From: Hymenobacter qilianensis
GTDB taxonomy: Bacteria > Bacteroidota > Bacteroidia > Cytophagales > Hymenobacteraceae
Direction: 5' to 3'
DNA length: 64,000 nucleotides
Assembly: GCF_014489555.1 (NCBI RefSeq)
Contig: NZ_CP060784.1
Location: 868,001 to 932,000, forward strand
A model generated the notes under the pieces. That model ran no database searches and had not been told where the DNA came from. It worked only from the letters and a program-made list of their open reading frames with translations. The position numbers were made by a program, and so were the translations under genes. Positions 27,833 to 36,738 of this stretch are shown in pieces (the stretch's first letter is position 1; each line of letters starts with the position of its first letter).

Positions 27833-28327
27833 ATGATTCAGTTGCTCAAGCGCTCCCTCTTCTCCCGACTCGCCATTCTGTTGCTGGCCAGCGTACCGCT
27901 GCTCACGGCTTGCGAGAAAGAAACCGACTATGTACAGGAGGATGAGAAAATCATTCAGGAATACATAGCGCAGAATAATATTGCCGGCGCGCAGCGTCAG
28001 GAGTCGGGGCTGTACTATGTGCCGACGGTAGAAGGAACAGGTGCAAAGGCTAAGCCCGGACAAACGGTATCCGTGCATTATGTGGGCACTTTACTCAACG
28101 GCCAGGAGTTCGACAACTCCGTGAAGCGCGGCAAACCAATTGATTTTCAACTGGGTGTAGGTCAAGTTATTGCTGGCTGGGATGAAGGCATCGCGCTGAT
28201 GAACCAAGGTGGCAAGGCTATTCTGCTGATTCCTTCAGCTCAGGCTTATGGTCCGCGCGGGGCTGGTGGATCTATTCCGCCAAACGCAGTACTGCGCTTC
28301 GATGTGGAGCTGGTGAGCGTTAAATAA
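27833..28327 (+). CDS. FKBP-type peptidyl-prolyl isomerase lipoprotein
   Basis: The 164-residue product has a lipoprotein signal (ASVPLLTAC), a short helical linker (DYVQEDEKIIQEYIAQNN) and one complete FKBP domain with VSVHYVGTLLNGQEFDNS, GVGQVIAGWDEGIALM and YGPRGAGGSIPPNAVLRFDV, including the usual active-site residues. Second gene of the tandem set, closely similar in layout to the C-terminal domain of the first, so duplication is likely. Confidence 0.92.
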   Translation: MIQLLKRSLFSRLAILLLASVPLLTACEKETDYVQEDEKIIQEYIAQNNIAGAQRQESGLYYVPTVEGTGAKAKPGQTVSVHYVGTLLNGQEFDNSVKRGKPIDFQLGVGQVIAGWDEGIALMNQGGKAILLIPSAQAYGPRGAGGSIPPNAVLRFDVELVSVK

Positions 28328-28386
28328 TCAGGTGCGGCAATACGTTATAAGCTTAGCTGGCTACTTCTAAACACAAAGGCGATACG

Positions 28387-28950
28387 ATGATGAAGACTTT
28401 TTCCAATTACCCTTTGCTTAACCGCCTGTTATTGCTGTTACTGGCTGTTGGGCCCTTTTTGGCTGCCTGCGGCGATACCGAAACGGAAAAATACGCTAAG
28501 CGGCTGCGTGCGCAGGAAGAAGAATATAAGGGAAAAGACGAGATCAAGATTCAGGCTTACCTGACCAGCAATAACATTACGGAATTCACTCGCATGCCTT
28601 CGGGCCTGTTTATGATTCCGATTGTAAACGGCACTGGTCCGCAGGTAAAGGCCGGCAACCGGGTAGCGGTGAAATATCGGGGTACGTTTCTGGAAAATGG
28701 CGTTGTGTTCGACAGCTCCTTCGACCGCCGTATTCCGTGTGACTGTGGCGAGTTTCTGATCGGAAGCGGCGAAGTAATTAAAGGCTGGGATCAGGCCTTC
28801 GTGGAAATGAAGAAAGGCGACCGCAAAATGCTGATTATTCCCTCCTACTTAGCCTACGGGCCAACCGGCAAGCAAAACGCGACCGGCTCGTATGATATCC
28901 TGCCCAACCAAGTGCTCATTTTCGACGTCGAAATCACCGAAATTCGGTGA
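28387..28950 (+). CDS. FKBP-type peptidyl-prolyl isomerase lipoprotein with Cys-rich insertion
   Basis: The 187-residue protein has a lipobox (GPFLAAC) and one FKBP domain. Compared with its neighbours it carries a short insertion with two cysteines in RRIPCDCGEFLIGSGEVI and a looser 80s loop (YGPTGKQNATGSYDILPN). The active-site Trp in IKGWDQ and Tyr in LAYG remain. The two close cysteines in an exported protein could form a redox-active or metal site; that is inference. Its stop overlaps the start of the next FKBP gene (GTGA). Confidence 0.9.
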   Translation: MMKTFSNYPLLNRLLLLLLAVGPFLAACGDTETEKYAKRLRAQEEEYKGKDEIKIQAYLTSNNITEFTRMPSGLFMIPIVNGTGPQVKAGNRVAVKYRGTFLENGVVFDSSFDRRIPCDCGEFLIGSGEVIKGWDQAFVEMKKGDRKMLIIPSYLAYGPTGKQNATGSYDILPNQVLIFDVEITEIR

Positions 28951-29407
28951 AAAAGCCCACCACCCCACTTCGCTATTGGCGCTTGGCGCTGCTTATCCTG
29001 CTTTTAAGCAGTGCAGGGCGTAGCCAGGCCCAAGCGCCGGCCGATACAGTTCGCACGGCTTCTGGCGTGCGCTACTACATTCATCAGCCCGGCAAAGGTG
29101 CTACCGCCAAGGTGGGCGATAAGGTGACGGTGAACTACACGGGCTTTTTGCCCAATGGCAAGCTCTTCGACTCATCGGCTTCGGATGGGCGCCCGTTGCG
29201 CTGCCGCGTGGGTCGTGGCGAAGTGATCAAAGGCTGGGAGGAAGTGTTGCAGCTATTACCTGCCGGGAGCCGGGCCCGCGTCTGGATACCCGCCGCGCTG
29301 GCCTACGGGGCTAAAGGTGCCCGCAACCCCGACGATGACAGCCGCTACCTTATTCCCCGAATACCGATCTGATATTCGAACTGGAAATGGTGAAAGTCAA
29401 CAAATAA
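28947..29407 (+). CDS. FKBP-type peptidyl-prolyl isomerase, exported (one apparent frameshift)
   Basis: The GTG start at 28947 overlaps the previous stop by four bases. The product has a signal peptide (hydrophobic about 12-24, RSQAQ) and a compact FKBP domain: VTVNYTGFLPNGKLFDSS, GRGEVIKGWEEVL, LAYGAKGARNPDD. The frame breaks at the C4 run 29355-29358. Adding one C gives SRYLIPPNTDLIFELEMVKV and a stop at 29405-29407 (153 residues), the conserved FKBP last strand. Fourth gene of the tandem set; the only one without a clear lipobox. Confidence 0.87.
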
Positions 29408-29438
29408 AAAAGCCCCCAGCGACGCTGGGGGCTTTTTT
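29406..29438. terminator. Terminator between the FKBP cluster and recO
   Basis: AAAAAAGCCCCCAGCG and CGCTGGGGGCTTTTTT form a perfect stem between convergent genes. Confidence 0.85.
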
Positions 29439-29453
29439 ATGGGAAAAAGGGTG

Positions 29454-30176
29454 CTATTCTCCCAGCACCTCCGACAGCACGGCCAGAGACCGAATGTCGC
29501 CGAGCTTTTCGATGTGGAGCTGATAGTAGCGAATGAGTACAGCCAGCAGTTCGCGGCGGACACGTCCATTGGGCACGGTAGCCGTGGCGGGGTCGCGGAG
29601 CAACTCGTCGAAGTAATGGTCGAACTCACGGAAACGCAGTATCGTGGGGCCGCTGCTGCTCGTGGCGGGGTTGCTGGCTTCCCCAGCGAAAGCAACCTGA
29701 GTCGTTACCTGCTCACCAGACAGGATGCCGAAGCCCAAATAAGACGCCAGCTGAAGCAAGAACACGAGAGCAAAGTTCTCGTAGCCAGTGGTTTGCTTAT
29801 CAAAAGCCAGAATAGAATCGTGGAGAAAAGTGAACAAAGGCTCGTTTTCTTCTTCCTCAAACACAGTACGGCTCACCACTTCCGACAAAAACAGCACGAC
29901 ACTGCCCTTGCGCACATCATAAGGAATGCTGGCAAACTGCTCGGCGCAGCGAAACTCTGATAAGCGTGTAATGCCGCCCGCCCGCGAGGTGTAGGCCACC
30001 AAATCAAGCAGGGTAAAAGGCTGGAACAAGGCAATGCGCCCCGGCGGCTTGGCCTTGCGCACACCGTTCACAATGTAGGTCTGCAAACCCAATCGCTCGG
30101 TATATATCCGCGCAATAATGCTGGTTTCGCGGTACTTAATGTAGCTCAGAACCAAGCCACGCGTTTTTATAAGCAT
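29454..30176 (-). CDS. recO: DNA repair protein RecO
   Basis: The 240-residue protein starts MLIKTRGLVLSYIKYRETS, the typical RecO N-terminal OB fold, continues with ARIYTERLGLQTYIVNGVRK and a helical C-terminal domain. RecO works with RecR to load RecA on SSB-coated gaps. Length is normal for Bacteroidota and the reading frame is intact. It stands alone on the minus strand with a palindromic repeat upstream. Confidence 0.9.
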   Translation of the reverse strand: MLIKTRGLVLSYIKYRETSIIARIYTERLGLQTYIVNGVRKAKPPGRIALFQPFTLLDLVAYTSRAGGITRLSEFRCAEQFASIPYDVRKGSVVLFLSEVVSRTVFEEEENEPLFTFLHDSILAFDKQTTGYENFALVFLLQLASYLGFGILSGEQVTTQVAFAGEASNPATSSSGPTILRFREFDHYFDELLRDPATATVPNGRVRRELLAVLIRYYQLHIEKLGDIRSLAVLSEVLGE

Positions 30177-30207
30177 TCTCTGTTTTATGTATTATTAGCT
30201 ATACGAA

Positions 30208-30301
30208 GTAGAGACGCGTATTCGCGTCTAATCGTTGAAAGACCGGTACTGCGCCAACTAAACAATGTCAGCAACGATTAGATGCGAATACGCGTCTCTA
30301 C
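30208..30301. repeat. 30-bp inverted repeat between porZ and recO
   Basis: The arms at 30208-30237 (GTAGAGACGCGTATTCG...) and 30272-30301 are complementary with one mismatch around a 34-base loop; each arm also holds a smaller GACGCG/CGCGTC palindrome. The gap 30177-30371 contains nothing else I can identify. Confidence 0.85.
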
Positions 30302-30371
30302 CACGTTCTTGTATTTACCCTTTAAATTGGCTTTTGGCGATAATTAATTAACACCGAATCACGGCAATAAA

Positions 30372-32737
30372 TCACCGCGCTACCACCGCTATTTTGCTTA
30401 TGCAGGCGTTTTTGCCATCAGCATCAGATGACAAAACCATGTATACTCCCGACTGCACTTTGCGGCCATTATAATCGGCTAGGTTCCAGGTGAGGGTGCC
30501 GCCGTTGGCGCGGGTCTGGTAAACGAGTTTGCCGCTTACGTCCGTGATTTTGATGACTGCGTTATTGGCCAGCCCCGATATGCCTACCTGACCCGTAAAA
30601 TCGGTGCGGACCGGATTGGGGAATACTTTGCCGCACGCCGGCTTGCCTTCCGTAACGGTGGCTGACCCACGATAAGAAACAACCCCGGCATCCGTTACAA
30701 CAAATACCTCCCCCGTGCGGTCGTTCACGGCCACATCCAGAATACGATTGGAAGGCAGCGGACTGTTGGCGGTGGTGAAATTGAGCAGCGCTTCATCCAC
30801 GCTCTCCGTGAATAGCCACAAGCCCCGATCGGTGCCAAACCACTTGCGGTTGGCGCCATCCACGGCCACGCACCGCACTACATCGCTATTCAACGCCGGA
30901 AAGTTGAGGCTGGCTTGTGGCCCGCGCTGAATAACAGGCTTTAGAAATGCCTCCGCCGAACCAGCTACAAAGGTCTGACTAGGGTCGGTGAGCACAGCCA
31001 CGCCCGCACTGGTTGTCACCCAGATACTCCCTTGCCGGTCCTTCACCATATCATAGATATCGTTGGAAGGCAGGCCGTTGGCCGTGGAGAAATAGCGCGG
31101 CGTGCGCGTGTTTTCGTCGTAGGCAATAACGCCATTGCCCGTCGGCTGGCGTGATGTAGACAGCCATACGTATCCATTATTGTCGAGCACAATGCCATTG
31201 AGGTTCTCGACTCCGGCAAAATATGGCAATGAGCGCCATGTGGTAGCTACAGGATTAAAGATGTGCACGCCAGGCACACCCGCAAACTCATGCCGGTTCA
31301 CTACCCACACGTTCCCCTCCGCATCAGCAGTCAGGTCGGTAATACGAGTGTAGTTCGGGTCGACGTTAGGGAATTTAGGCGGAGCCAGCGCCGTCCTTAA
31401 CGGGTTGCTGCCGCTTCCAAAGGTGAACTGACGAAAACTACCGGGGCCCTTCCATTCTAGTATGCCATTGCCGTAGCTGCCAATGTACAGCGTGCCATCG
31501 GGGGTGCGCACGCCGTGGGATGGGTCCTGAAAATTAGGGTATTGGGTGCGGTCGGGGAGCGTTTGGGGCGTGATGTTGGTCCACTGCCCTTCCTTGTATT
31601 CATAGAAGCCGCCGAAAGAGCCGTTTTGTAGAAAACGGTCGGAAAAACCGCCGCTAAAGACGTTCGTGATGCCCGTGCGCGCATCGCTGTACACACTGAA
31701 CGCTCGGGCGCTGGCGGGCGCGTTCGTTACGAATTTCTCAAACTGCTGGGCACCGGTTGTTTTTACTAAACCATTCTGAAAATCGGCCACGTAAAACGCG
31801 CCATCGCGGGAGCGGGCAGCAGCCCGCGTATCACGCAGCAGCGCATTGCGATAGGTCCGAATAGTGCCGCCCGGGTGGTCGAGTACCGACAGGTTATCCA
31901 GCCCAACTACCAGCAATCCAGCCCGCGAGGCCGTAAGCTGCCGAAATTGCCCCCAGCGAAGCCAGCTACTGGTTGCCAGCCTTTGCCTGCTCCGGGGCCG
32001 CCTACAAATCGGTACAGTTGGTCGCCATTGGCCCCCGCGTATACTTTCTCATTGTAGGTGGCGAGCGTACGAAACGGATTGCCAGCCCGCGCAGGCAGAT
32101 CGATGGTCCAGTTGCGGAAGTTGGCGAGGTTATCTGTCAGGCGGCCCCGCAGGAGGCCCGCTGAGGTAGCAGCATATACCGAGTCGCGGAGCACGGTGCT
32201 GGCGTAGACTTGCACCGCCTGCCCGCCCGGGCCGATATTGACGTAGGTATCACGCACTTCCAGCCGCGTCATATCGAGCACGACCAAGCCGATACTACAT
32301 GCTAAATAAGCGCGGGGACCACTAAAATGTATGTGATTAACGGTTTTGGCTTGGGTAATCTGGGCCCGCAGAATATCTGTAATGTTCTGAATAGAGCCAT
32401 TGGCCCGCAGTACATCCAGGTTGCCGCTGTTATAGGCTATCAGCAGTTGCTGACTAACCGAATCGTAGGCTACCGTGCTGACGCCTACGTCGTTGAGCCC
32501 GTCGCGGCGGGAAAGCAGACGGGTTGTGTTTAGCTCCTTATCGAAGTAGAAGAAAGAATTTTCGGTGGCCACATACACCCGCTTATCCGCATCAGTTACC
32601 GCTTTGGCCTGGTTGGTGGGCAAATGCAGCTGCCAGTCGCCAAAGCCTACCGGTCCCTGAGCAACAGCCGAGGTCAGGCTACAAAGCCAGACAGCAACGA
32701 AGCTGAGCCAACGGCAGGTACGGAGCAGGTAGGTCAT
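30372..32737 (-). CDS. porZ: PorZ, type IX secretion attachment-complex propeller protein (one apparent frameshift)
   Basis: The start MTYLLRTCRWLSFVAVW leads a signal peptide cut near AVAQ. The N-terminus (GFGDWQLHLPTNQAKAV...YVATENSFFYFD) is the PorZ N-terminal beta-propeller pattern, two-component-regulator-type propeller repeats follow, and the end is a sorting tail (KVFPNPVRTDF ... GVYMVLSSD). The frame breaks at the run 31950-31954; one more G on the coding strand joins GFAGGQFRQL to TASRAGLLVVGLDN, giving 788 residues. PorZ works with PorU, PorV and PorQ in attaching cargo to surface lipopolysaccharide; porU and porV lie at the other end of this window. Confidence 0.88.
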
Positions 32738-32791
32738 TGGCGGAAACTGGAGATAACACGAAGTCTAACTTGTAGCTGCGACGTAGCAGGG

Positions 32792-32823
32792 CAAAAAAGC
32801 CCCCAGACCTTGCCCGGAGCCAC
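32792..32823 (-). terminator. Probable tdk terminator
   Basis: On the minus strand a short stem with one G-U pair (GGCTCC / GGGGGC) is followed by TTTTTTG, just past the tdk stop. Confidence 0.5.
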
Positions 32824-32834
32824 GCTGGTTCTGG

Positions 32835-33464
32835 CTACAGAGATTCGTGGCTGGCGGCAACCCGCGTTGGAGAGCTTTTTTCCTTCATTCCCTCCAAAAA
32901 GCAGGGGCGACAACGCGCTTCGTACGAATCAGTTTCGCCGAGCAAAATCTTATCCTGGGAGGCTGCTATACGGAATGAATACGAAGCCAGCTCGCCGCAG
33001 CACATGCACACGGCGTGTACCTTGGTTACGTATTCGGCCACGGCCATAAGGGCGGGCACCGGACCAAAGGGCTTACCGGCGTAATCCATATCGAGGCCGG
33101 CCACGATAACGCGGGTACCCCGGTTGGCAAGCTGCACGCACACTTCCACCAGCGACTCGTCGAAAAACTGCGCTTCGTCGATGCCTACTACATCGCAGCC
33201 GCTGGTCATGAGCAGAATTTCCTGGGCCAAAGCCACGGGCGTCGAGCGAATGCTGTTCGCGTTGTGCGATACCACATCGTGCTCATGGTAGCGGGTATCA
33301 ATAGCGGGCTTGAAGATTTCAACGCGCTGCCGGGCAATAGTGGCCCGGTTTAAGCGACGAATCAATTCCTCCGTTTTGCCTGAAAACATGGAGCCGCACA
33401 CCACCTCGATCCAGCCCCGGCGAGGAGCCTCGCGGTTGGTGCCGACGCGGGGTTCTAGAAACAT
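32835..33464 (-). CDS. tdk: Thymidine kinase
   Basis: The 209-residue type II thymidine kinase has the P-loop [15 protein letters not shown], the DEAQFFDES motif, the lasso region, and two zinc-binding cysteine pairs (CMCC and CRPC). It phosphorylates thymidine with ATP for salvage. Length and motifs are normal and the frame is intact. It lies between porZ and a ferredoxin gene on the same strand, each separated by more than 90 bases, so it is likely a separate transcript. Confidence 0.94.
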   Translation of the reverse strand: MFLEPRVGTNREAPRRGWIEVVCGSMFSGKTEELIRRLNRATIARQRVEIFKPAIDTRYHEHDVVSHNANSIRSTPVALAQEILLMTSGCDVVGIDEAQFFDESLVEVCVQLANRGTRVIVAGLDMDYAGKPFGPVPALMAVAEYVTKVHAVCMCCGELASYSFRIAASQDKILLGETDSYEARCRPCFLEGMKEKSSPTRVAASHESL

Positions 33465-33639
33465 AAGGTCTTACTATGAACAGCCAGCAGCGAATGATCT
33501 GGCTTTGCTTTAAACCTCTAAAGTAAGGGTTTCAGCGTGGAGCTTCAAGAACGGCACCCCGGAAATATCTTCCGCGTAGCGCTAGGCACCTGTGCGTTAC
33601 CCACTTCTCAACTTTGCTGCCGCATACGATTCTTGAGCG

Positions 33640-33966
33640 TTATTCGGAGCTGTATGTTACGTGCGGCAGCTTGGTAGCCTCGGGCACACGGGCCGTTAAT
33701 TCACCCTCAAGCAAACGGGCTTGACACGTGAGCCGCTCATGGGACAGCAGACGACCGGCACGACGGTAACGCAATTCTGCATCGGTATCGGGCGTTAGGT
33801 TTTCCGCGCCGCTAAGCACCTCCAAACGGCAGGTGGTGCAGCGGCCTTTGCCGCCACAGGCGTGCATCCAGTCGTGGCCGGCGGCATGCAGGGCCGCCAG
33901 CAAAGTGGAGCCAGCGGGCACCGCCACTACAGCGCCCGGCAAGTTTTGCACCGTCAGACTAGGCAT
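33640..33966 (-). CDS. 2Fe-2S ferredoxin, plant type
   Basis: The 108-residue protein has the cluster-binding pattern HACGGKGRCTTC (C-x5-C-x2-C) with the fourth cysteine in LTCQARL, the plant/adrenodoxin-type fold. It carries electrons; its partner is not visible here. It differs from the second ferredoxin at 47269, so the two probably serve different reductases. The 33465-33639 stretch upstream of tdk shows nothing I can name. Confidence 0.9.
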   Translation of the reverse strand: MPSLTVQNLPGAVVAVPAGSTLLAALHAAGHDWMHACGGKGRCTTCRLEVLSGAENLTPDTDAELRYRRAGRLLSHERLTCQARLLEGELTARVPEATKLPHVTYSSE

Positions 33967-34001
33967 CTTTCCTTAAATTGCCGATTGAATCAGGATCTAA
34001 A

Positions 34002-35305
34002 ATGAAGGACAAATATAGCCACGCCAAGCGCGAACACTACGGCCGTCGGCTGGCCGCTCACCTCTGCGACCAGCATTTTGGCCCCCAACCCACTGCCACA
34101 CTCGATGGTCCGGCGGTATTGCGTTTCACCCCTATCCGGCAGGTAAATCTGTTGGTAGTGCAGCAGCTGCTGGCCCAATGGACCGCCGAAATGGGCCGGC
34201 TGCGCAGCCCCTACTTCGACTTTGAGGCGCCCGACGTGCGGCAGGCGCTCACCCAGTTTATGAACACGCTTTCGCGCCGTATACGGCTGACGCGGGGGCT
34301 TTTGAGCCCTTATTAGCCCGGGCCGTGGCCGACACGCTCGGGGTAGTGACCGATCCGGTGCTGACGTTTGAGGAGAAGCTGCTGGGCGACCAACCGACCG
34401 CTACGGCTGCCCAACTGCGTGATGCTTTGCGTTATCTTGATCTGAATAAGGACTTGTTCGCGGAGTTCGTCGACAGCCTCTCACCAGATGCGCCGCTGGA
34501 GCGCGATTTTCTGCTGGAGCGCTTCCGGCTGCACCAGGAGGCTACATACAAAGGTCATCAGCTGATGGAAAGGCTGGTAGCGGAGCTTAGCGCTTTGCTT
34601 CCGCTAACTGAGGCTGACTTATGGGCCGATGGCCCCGTACGCGCGCCCGCGGTGCCCGTTGTGGAAGCGCCACGTCCTGCGCCTGTACAGGCGGAGCCTG
34701 CGCAGACTGCAGAACCTGTGCGAGTTGCAGAGCCCGCCCGCGTGGTAGAACCCGTGCGTACTGCCGAGCCTGTAGCAGCTGCGGTGTCGGCAGCACCGGC
34801 ACCGACGCCTGTTCCGGTGCAAAATGCCCCCCAGCCGTCGGTAGCAGCACCTACTTTCGTGCCCACGCCCGCCTTTGTACCTACACCAGCCCCGGTGCCC
34901 AAGCCAGCTCATGAACCGAGTGTAGCGCCTGCCCGTCCGCTGACGGGAGCAAGCCCGACCAGTGTACCGCTCTACGAAAAACTAAAAGCGGAGCGCTCTG
35001 CTACAGCCCCGCTCAGCGAAACGCTGCGGCCGGAAAAAGCCGGGGCTACACTGGCCGAAAAACCCCCCAAAGTAGAATCTCTGCGTGAGGCCATCTCTAT
35101 TAATCAGCGGTTTGGCTTTATCAACGAGCTGTTTAATGGGGAAAACATGGAGTATCACACCGCCATTCAGCACCTCGATACCTTCAACGATCCTGAGTCG
35201 GCCAAGCGCTACGTGACGCAGGACTTGGCCGCCAAATACGACTGGACGCGCAAGGAAGAGCACGTCGGCCGGCTTCTGAAGCTCATTGACCGCAAGTTTG
35301 CGTAG
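34002..35305 (+). CDS. Unknown protein with Pro/Ala/Val-rich linker (one apparent frameshift)
   Basis: Not recognised. From ATG 34002 (MKDKYSHAKREHYG) the frame breaks at the G5 run 34294-34298; one more G joins RLTRG to AFEPLLARAVADTL and gives 434 residues. The N-terminal part (about 1-205) is helical and conserved-looking, the middle (about 210-330) is a low-complexity linker of repeated AEPxRxAEP and PTPVPV units, and the C-terminal part (about 345-434) is a compact helical domain (INQRFGFINELFNGENMEYH, then KRYVTQDLAAKYDW). No signal peptide or membrane helix. The tail resembles short Bacteroidota domains of unknown function. A strong terminator follows. Confidence 0.75.
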
Positions 35306-35315
35306 AGTTAGAGAA

Positions 35316-35360
35316 GCACAAAAAAGGCCCCCAGCAAATTGCTGGGGGCCTTTTTTGTGC
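35316..35360. terminator. Perfect 45-base palindromic terminator
   Basis: GCACAAAAAAGGCCCCCAGC and its exact complement with an AAATT centre, between convergent genes. Confidence 0.85.
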
Positions 35361-35393
35361 ACTGCATGATTATTTATAAAGCTCTGCTTCTAT

Positions 35394-36686
35394 TTAGCGC
35401 ACCAAATCCTGCTTGCGGTAGGCGTCGATGGCCAGCATGATAAACAGCAGAATGGTAAAGGACCAGAGCGAGGAGCCACCGTAGCTGAACAGCGGCAGCG
35501 GAATACCTACCACCGGCGCCAAACCGATTGTCATGCCCACATTCACGGCGAAGTGGAAGAAGAAAATACTGGCTACGCAGTAGCCGTAAGTTCGCCCAAA
35601 CACCGATTTCTGACGCTCCGCCACGTATACCAGGCGCATCAGCAGAGCCATGAACAGGATGATAACTACTATACTGCCCATCCAGCCCCACTCCTCGCCT
35701 ACGGTACAGAAAATAAAGTCGGTGCTTTGCTCGGGTACGAAGTCGAACTTGGTTTGGGTGCCTTCCAGAAAGCCTTTGCCCATCAGTCCACCCGAGCCGA
35801 TGGCAATTTTGGATTGAGTCACGTTCCAGCCCACACCCAGCGGGTCGGCCGACGGATTAATTAGCACCTCGATGCGTTTGCGCTGGTGGGGCTGGAGCAC
35901 CTGATTAAAGAAAAAGTCGACGCCAAATACCATCCCGACTACCACCGCCCACACGCTCAGGGCCAAGGGTAAATGGTGGCGCATCACCCGCGAATTGACC
36001 AGAAAAACGCCCCCCAGAATAAGGGTGATTCCGCCGATAAGCCAGAGTTTGGGAATCAACAAAGCCAGAATCAGAATGACGCCCGCGGCGGCCAGCACGA
36101 TGAGAATGAGCGGCGACATACCCTCGCGAAAGTAAGCCAGCAGAAACGCGCCGAACACGAGCGCCTGACCGGTTTCGTTGGAGGCAATAATGAGCAAAGG
36201 CGGCAAAAGGGTCATGCCGGCCAGCACGGCTTGGTCGCGCCAGTTCTGATGACGCAGATTGATGCCGGCCATAAAGCGTGATACGGCCAGGGCGGTGGCA
36301 AATTTGGCAAACTCGGCCGGCTGCAAGCGCACCGGCCCCAGCTCCAGCCACGACCGCGAACCAGCAATGGGCCGCGCGATGAACAGTGTGACGAGCAGCA
36401 GCAAGACCACCACGGCGTAGAAAACGTAGGCAAACGTATCGTAGGCCTTGTAGTCGACGACGACCAGAATGACCATCAGCACCACGGCCGTCCCGATCCA
36501 GATAATCTGTTTAAACCAGTTATTGGCCATTAGCTCCTGGAAGCTCTGGCCAGCGAAACCGAGGGGCGCATCGGGTGAGTAGCTGGCGGCGTACACGTTG
36601 AGCCAGCCCAAGCCCACCATCAGGGCATAAATGCCGATGGTTACCCAATCGAGGCTGCGACTATATCTGGCGGGTGAAGAGGACAT
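35394..36686 (-). CDS. rodA: Rod-shape SEDS protein RodA
   Basis: The 430-residue polytopic protein belongs to the SEDS family (FtsW/RodA/SpoVE): LQPAEFAKFATALAVSRF and GVPLPLF-like VVGIPLPLFSYGGSSL near the end are diagnostic. RodA polymerises glycan strands for side-wall synthesis together with PBP2 (mrdA), which lies directly upstream in the same direction. Position in the mre cluster favours RodA over FtsW. An intact C6 run near 36010 encodes Gly-Gly. Confidence 0.92.
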   Translation of the reverse strand: MSSSPARYSRSLDWVTIGIYALMVGLGWLNVYAASYSPDAPLGFAGQSFQELMANNWFKQIIWIGTAVVLMVILVVVDYKAYDTFAYVFYAVVVLLLLVTLFIARPIAGSRSWLELGPVRLQPAEFAKFATALAVSRFMAGINLRHQNWRDQAVLAGMTLLPPLLIIASNETGQALVFGAFLLAYFREGMSPLILIVLAAAGVILILALLIPKLWLIGGITLILGGVFLVNSRVMRHHLPLALSVWAVVVGMVFGVDFFFNQVLQPHQRKRIEVLINPSADPLGVGWNVTQSKIAIGSGGLMGKGFLEGTQTKFDFVPEQSTDFIFCTVGEEWGWMGSIVVIILFMALLMRLVYVAERQKSVFGRTYGYCVASIFFFHFAVNVGMTIGLAPVVGIPLPLFSYGGSSLWSFTILLFIMLAIDAYRKQDLVR

Positions 36687-36738
36687 TTTGGGCTATTCAA
36701 AAACTACTGTACCGGGCGCTGACTATCTCCTGGTTTCG

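Noticed and set aside
20646..30301. Insertion sequence or transposon ends
   Set aside because: No transposase frame lies between or near the inverted repeats.
34558..34912. Gly/Thr/Ala-rich minus-strand frames
   Set aside because: Complement of the Pro/Ala-rich linker of the 34002-35305 gene; low complexity only.
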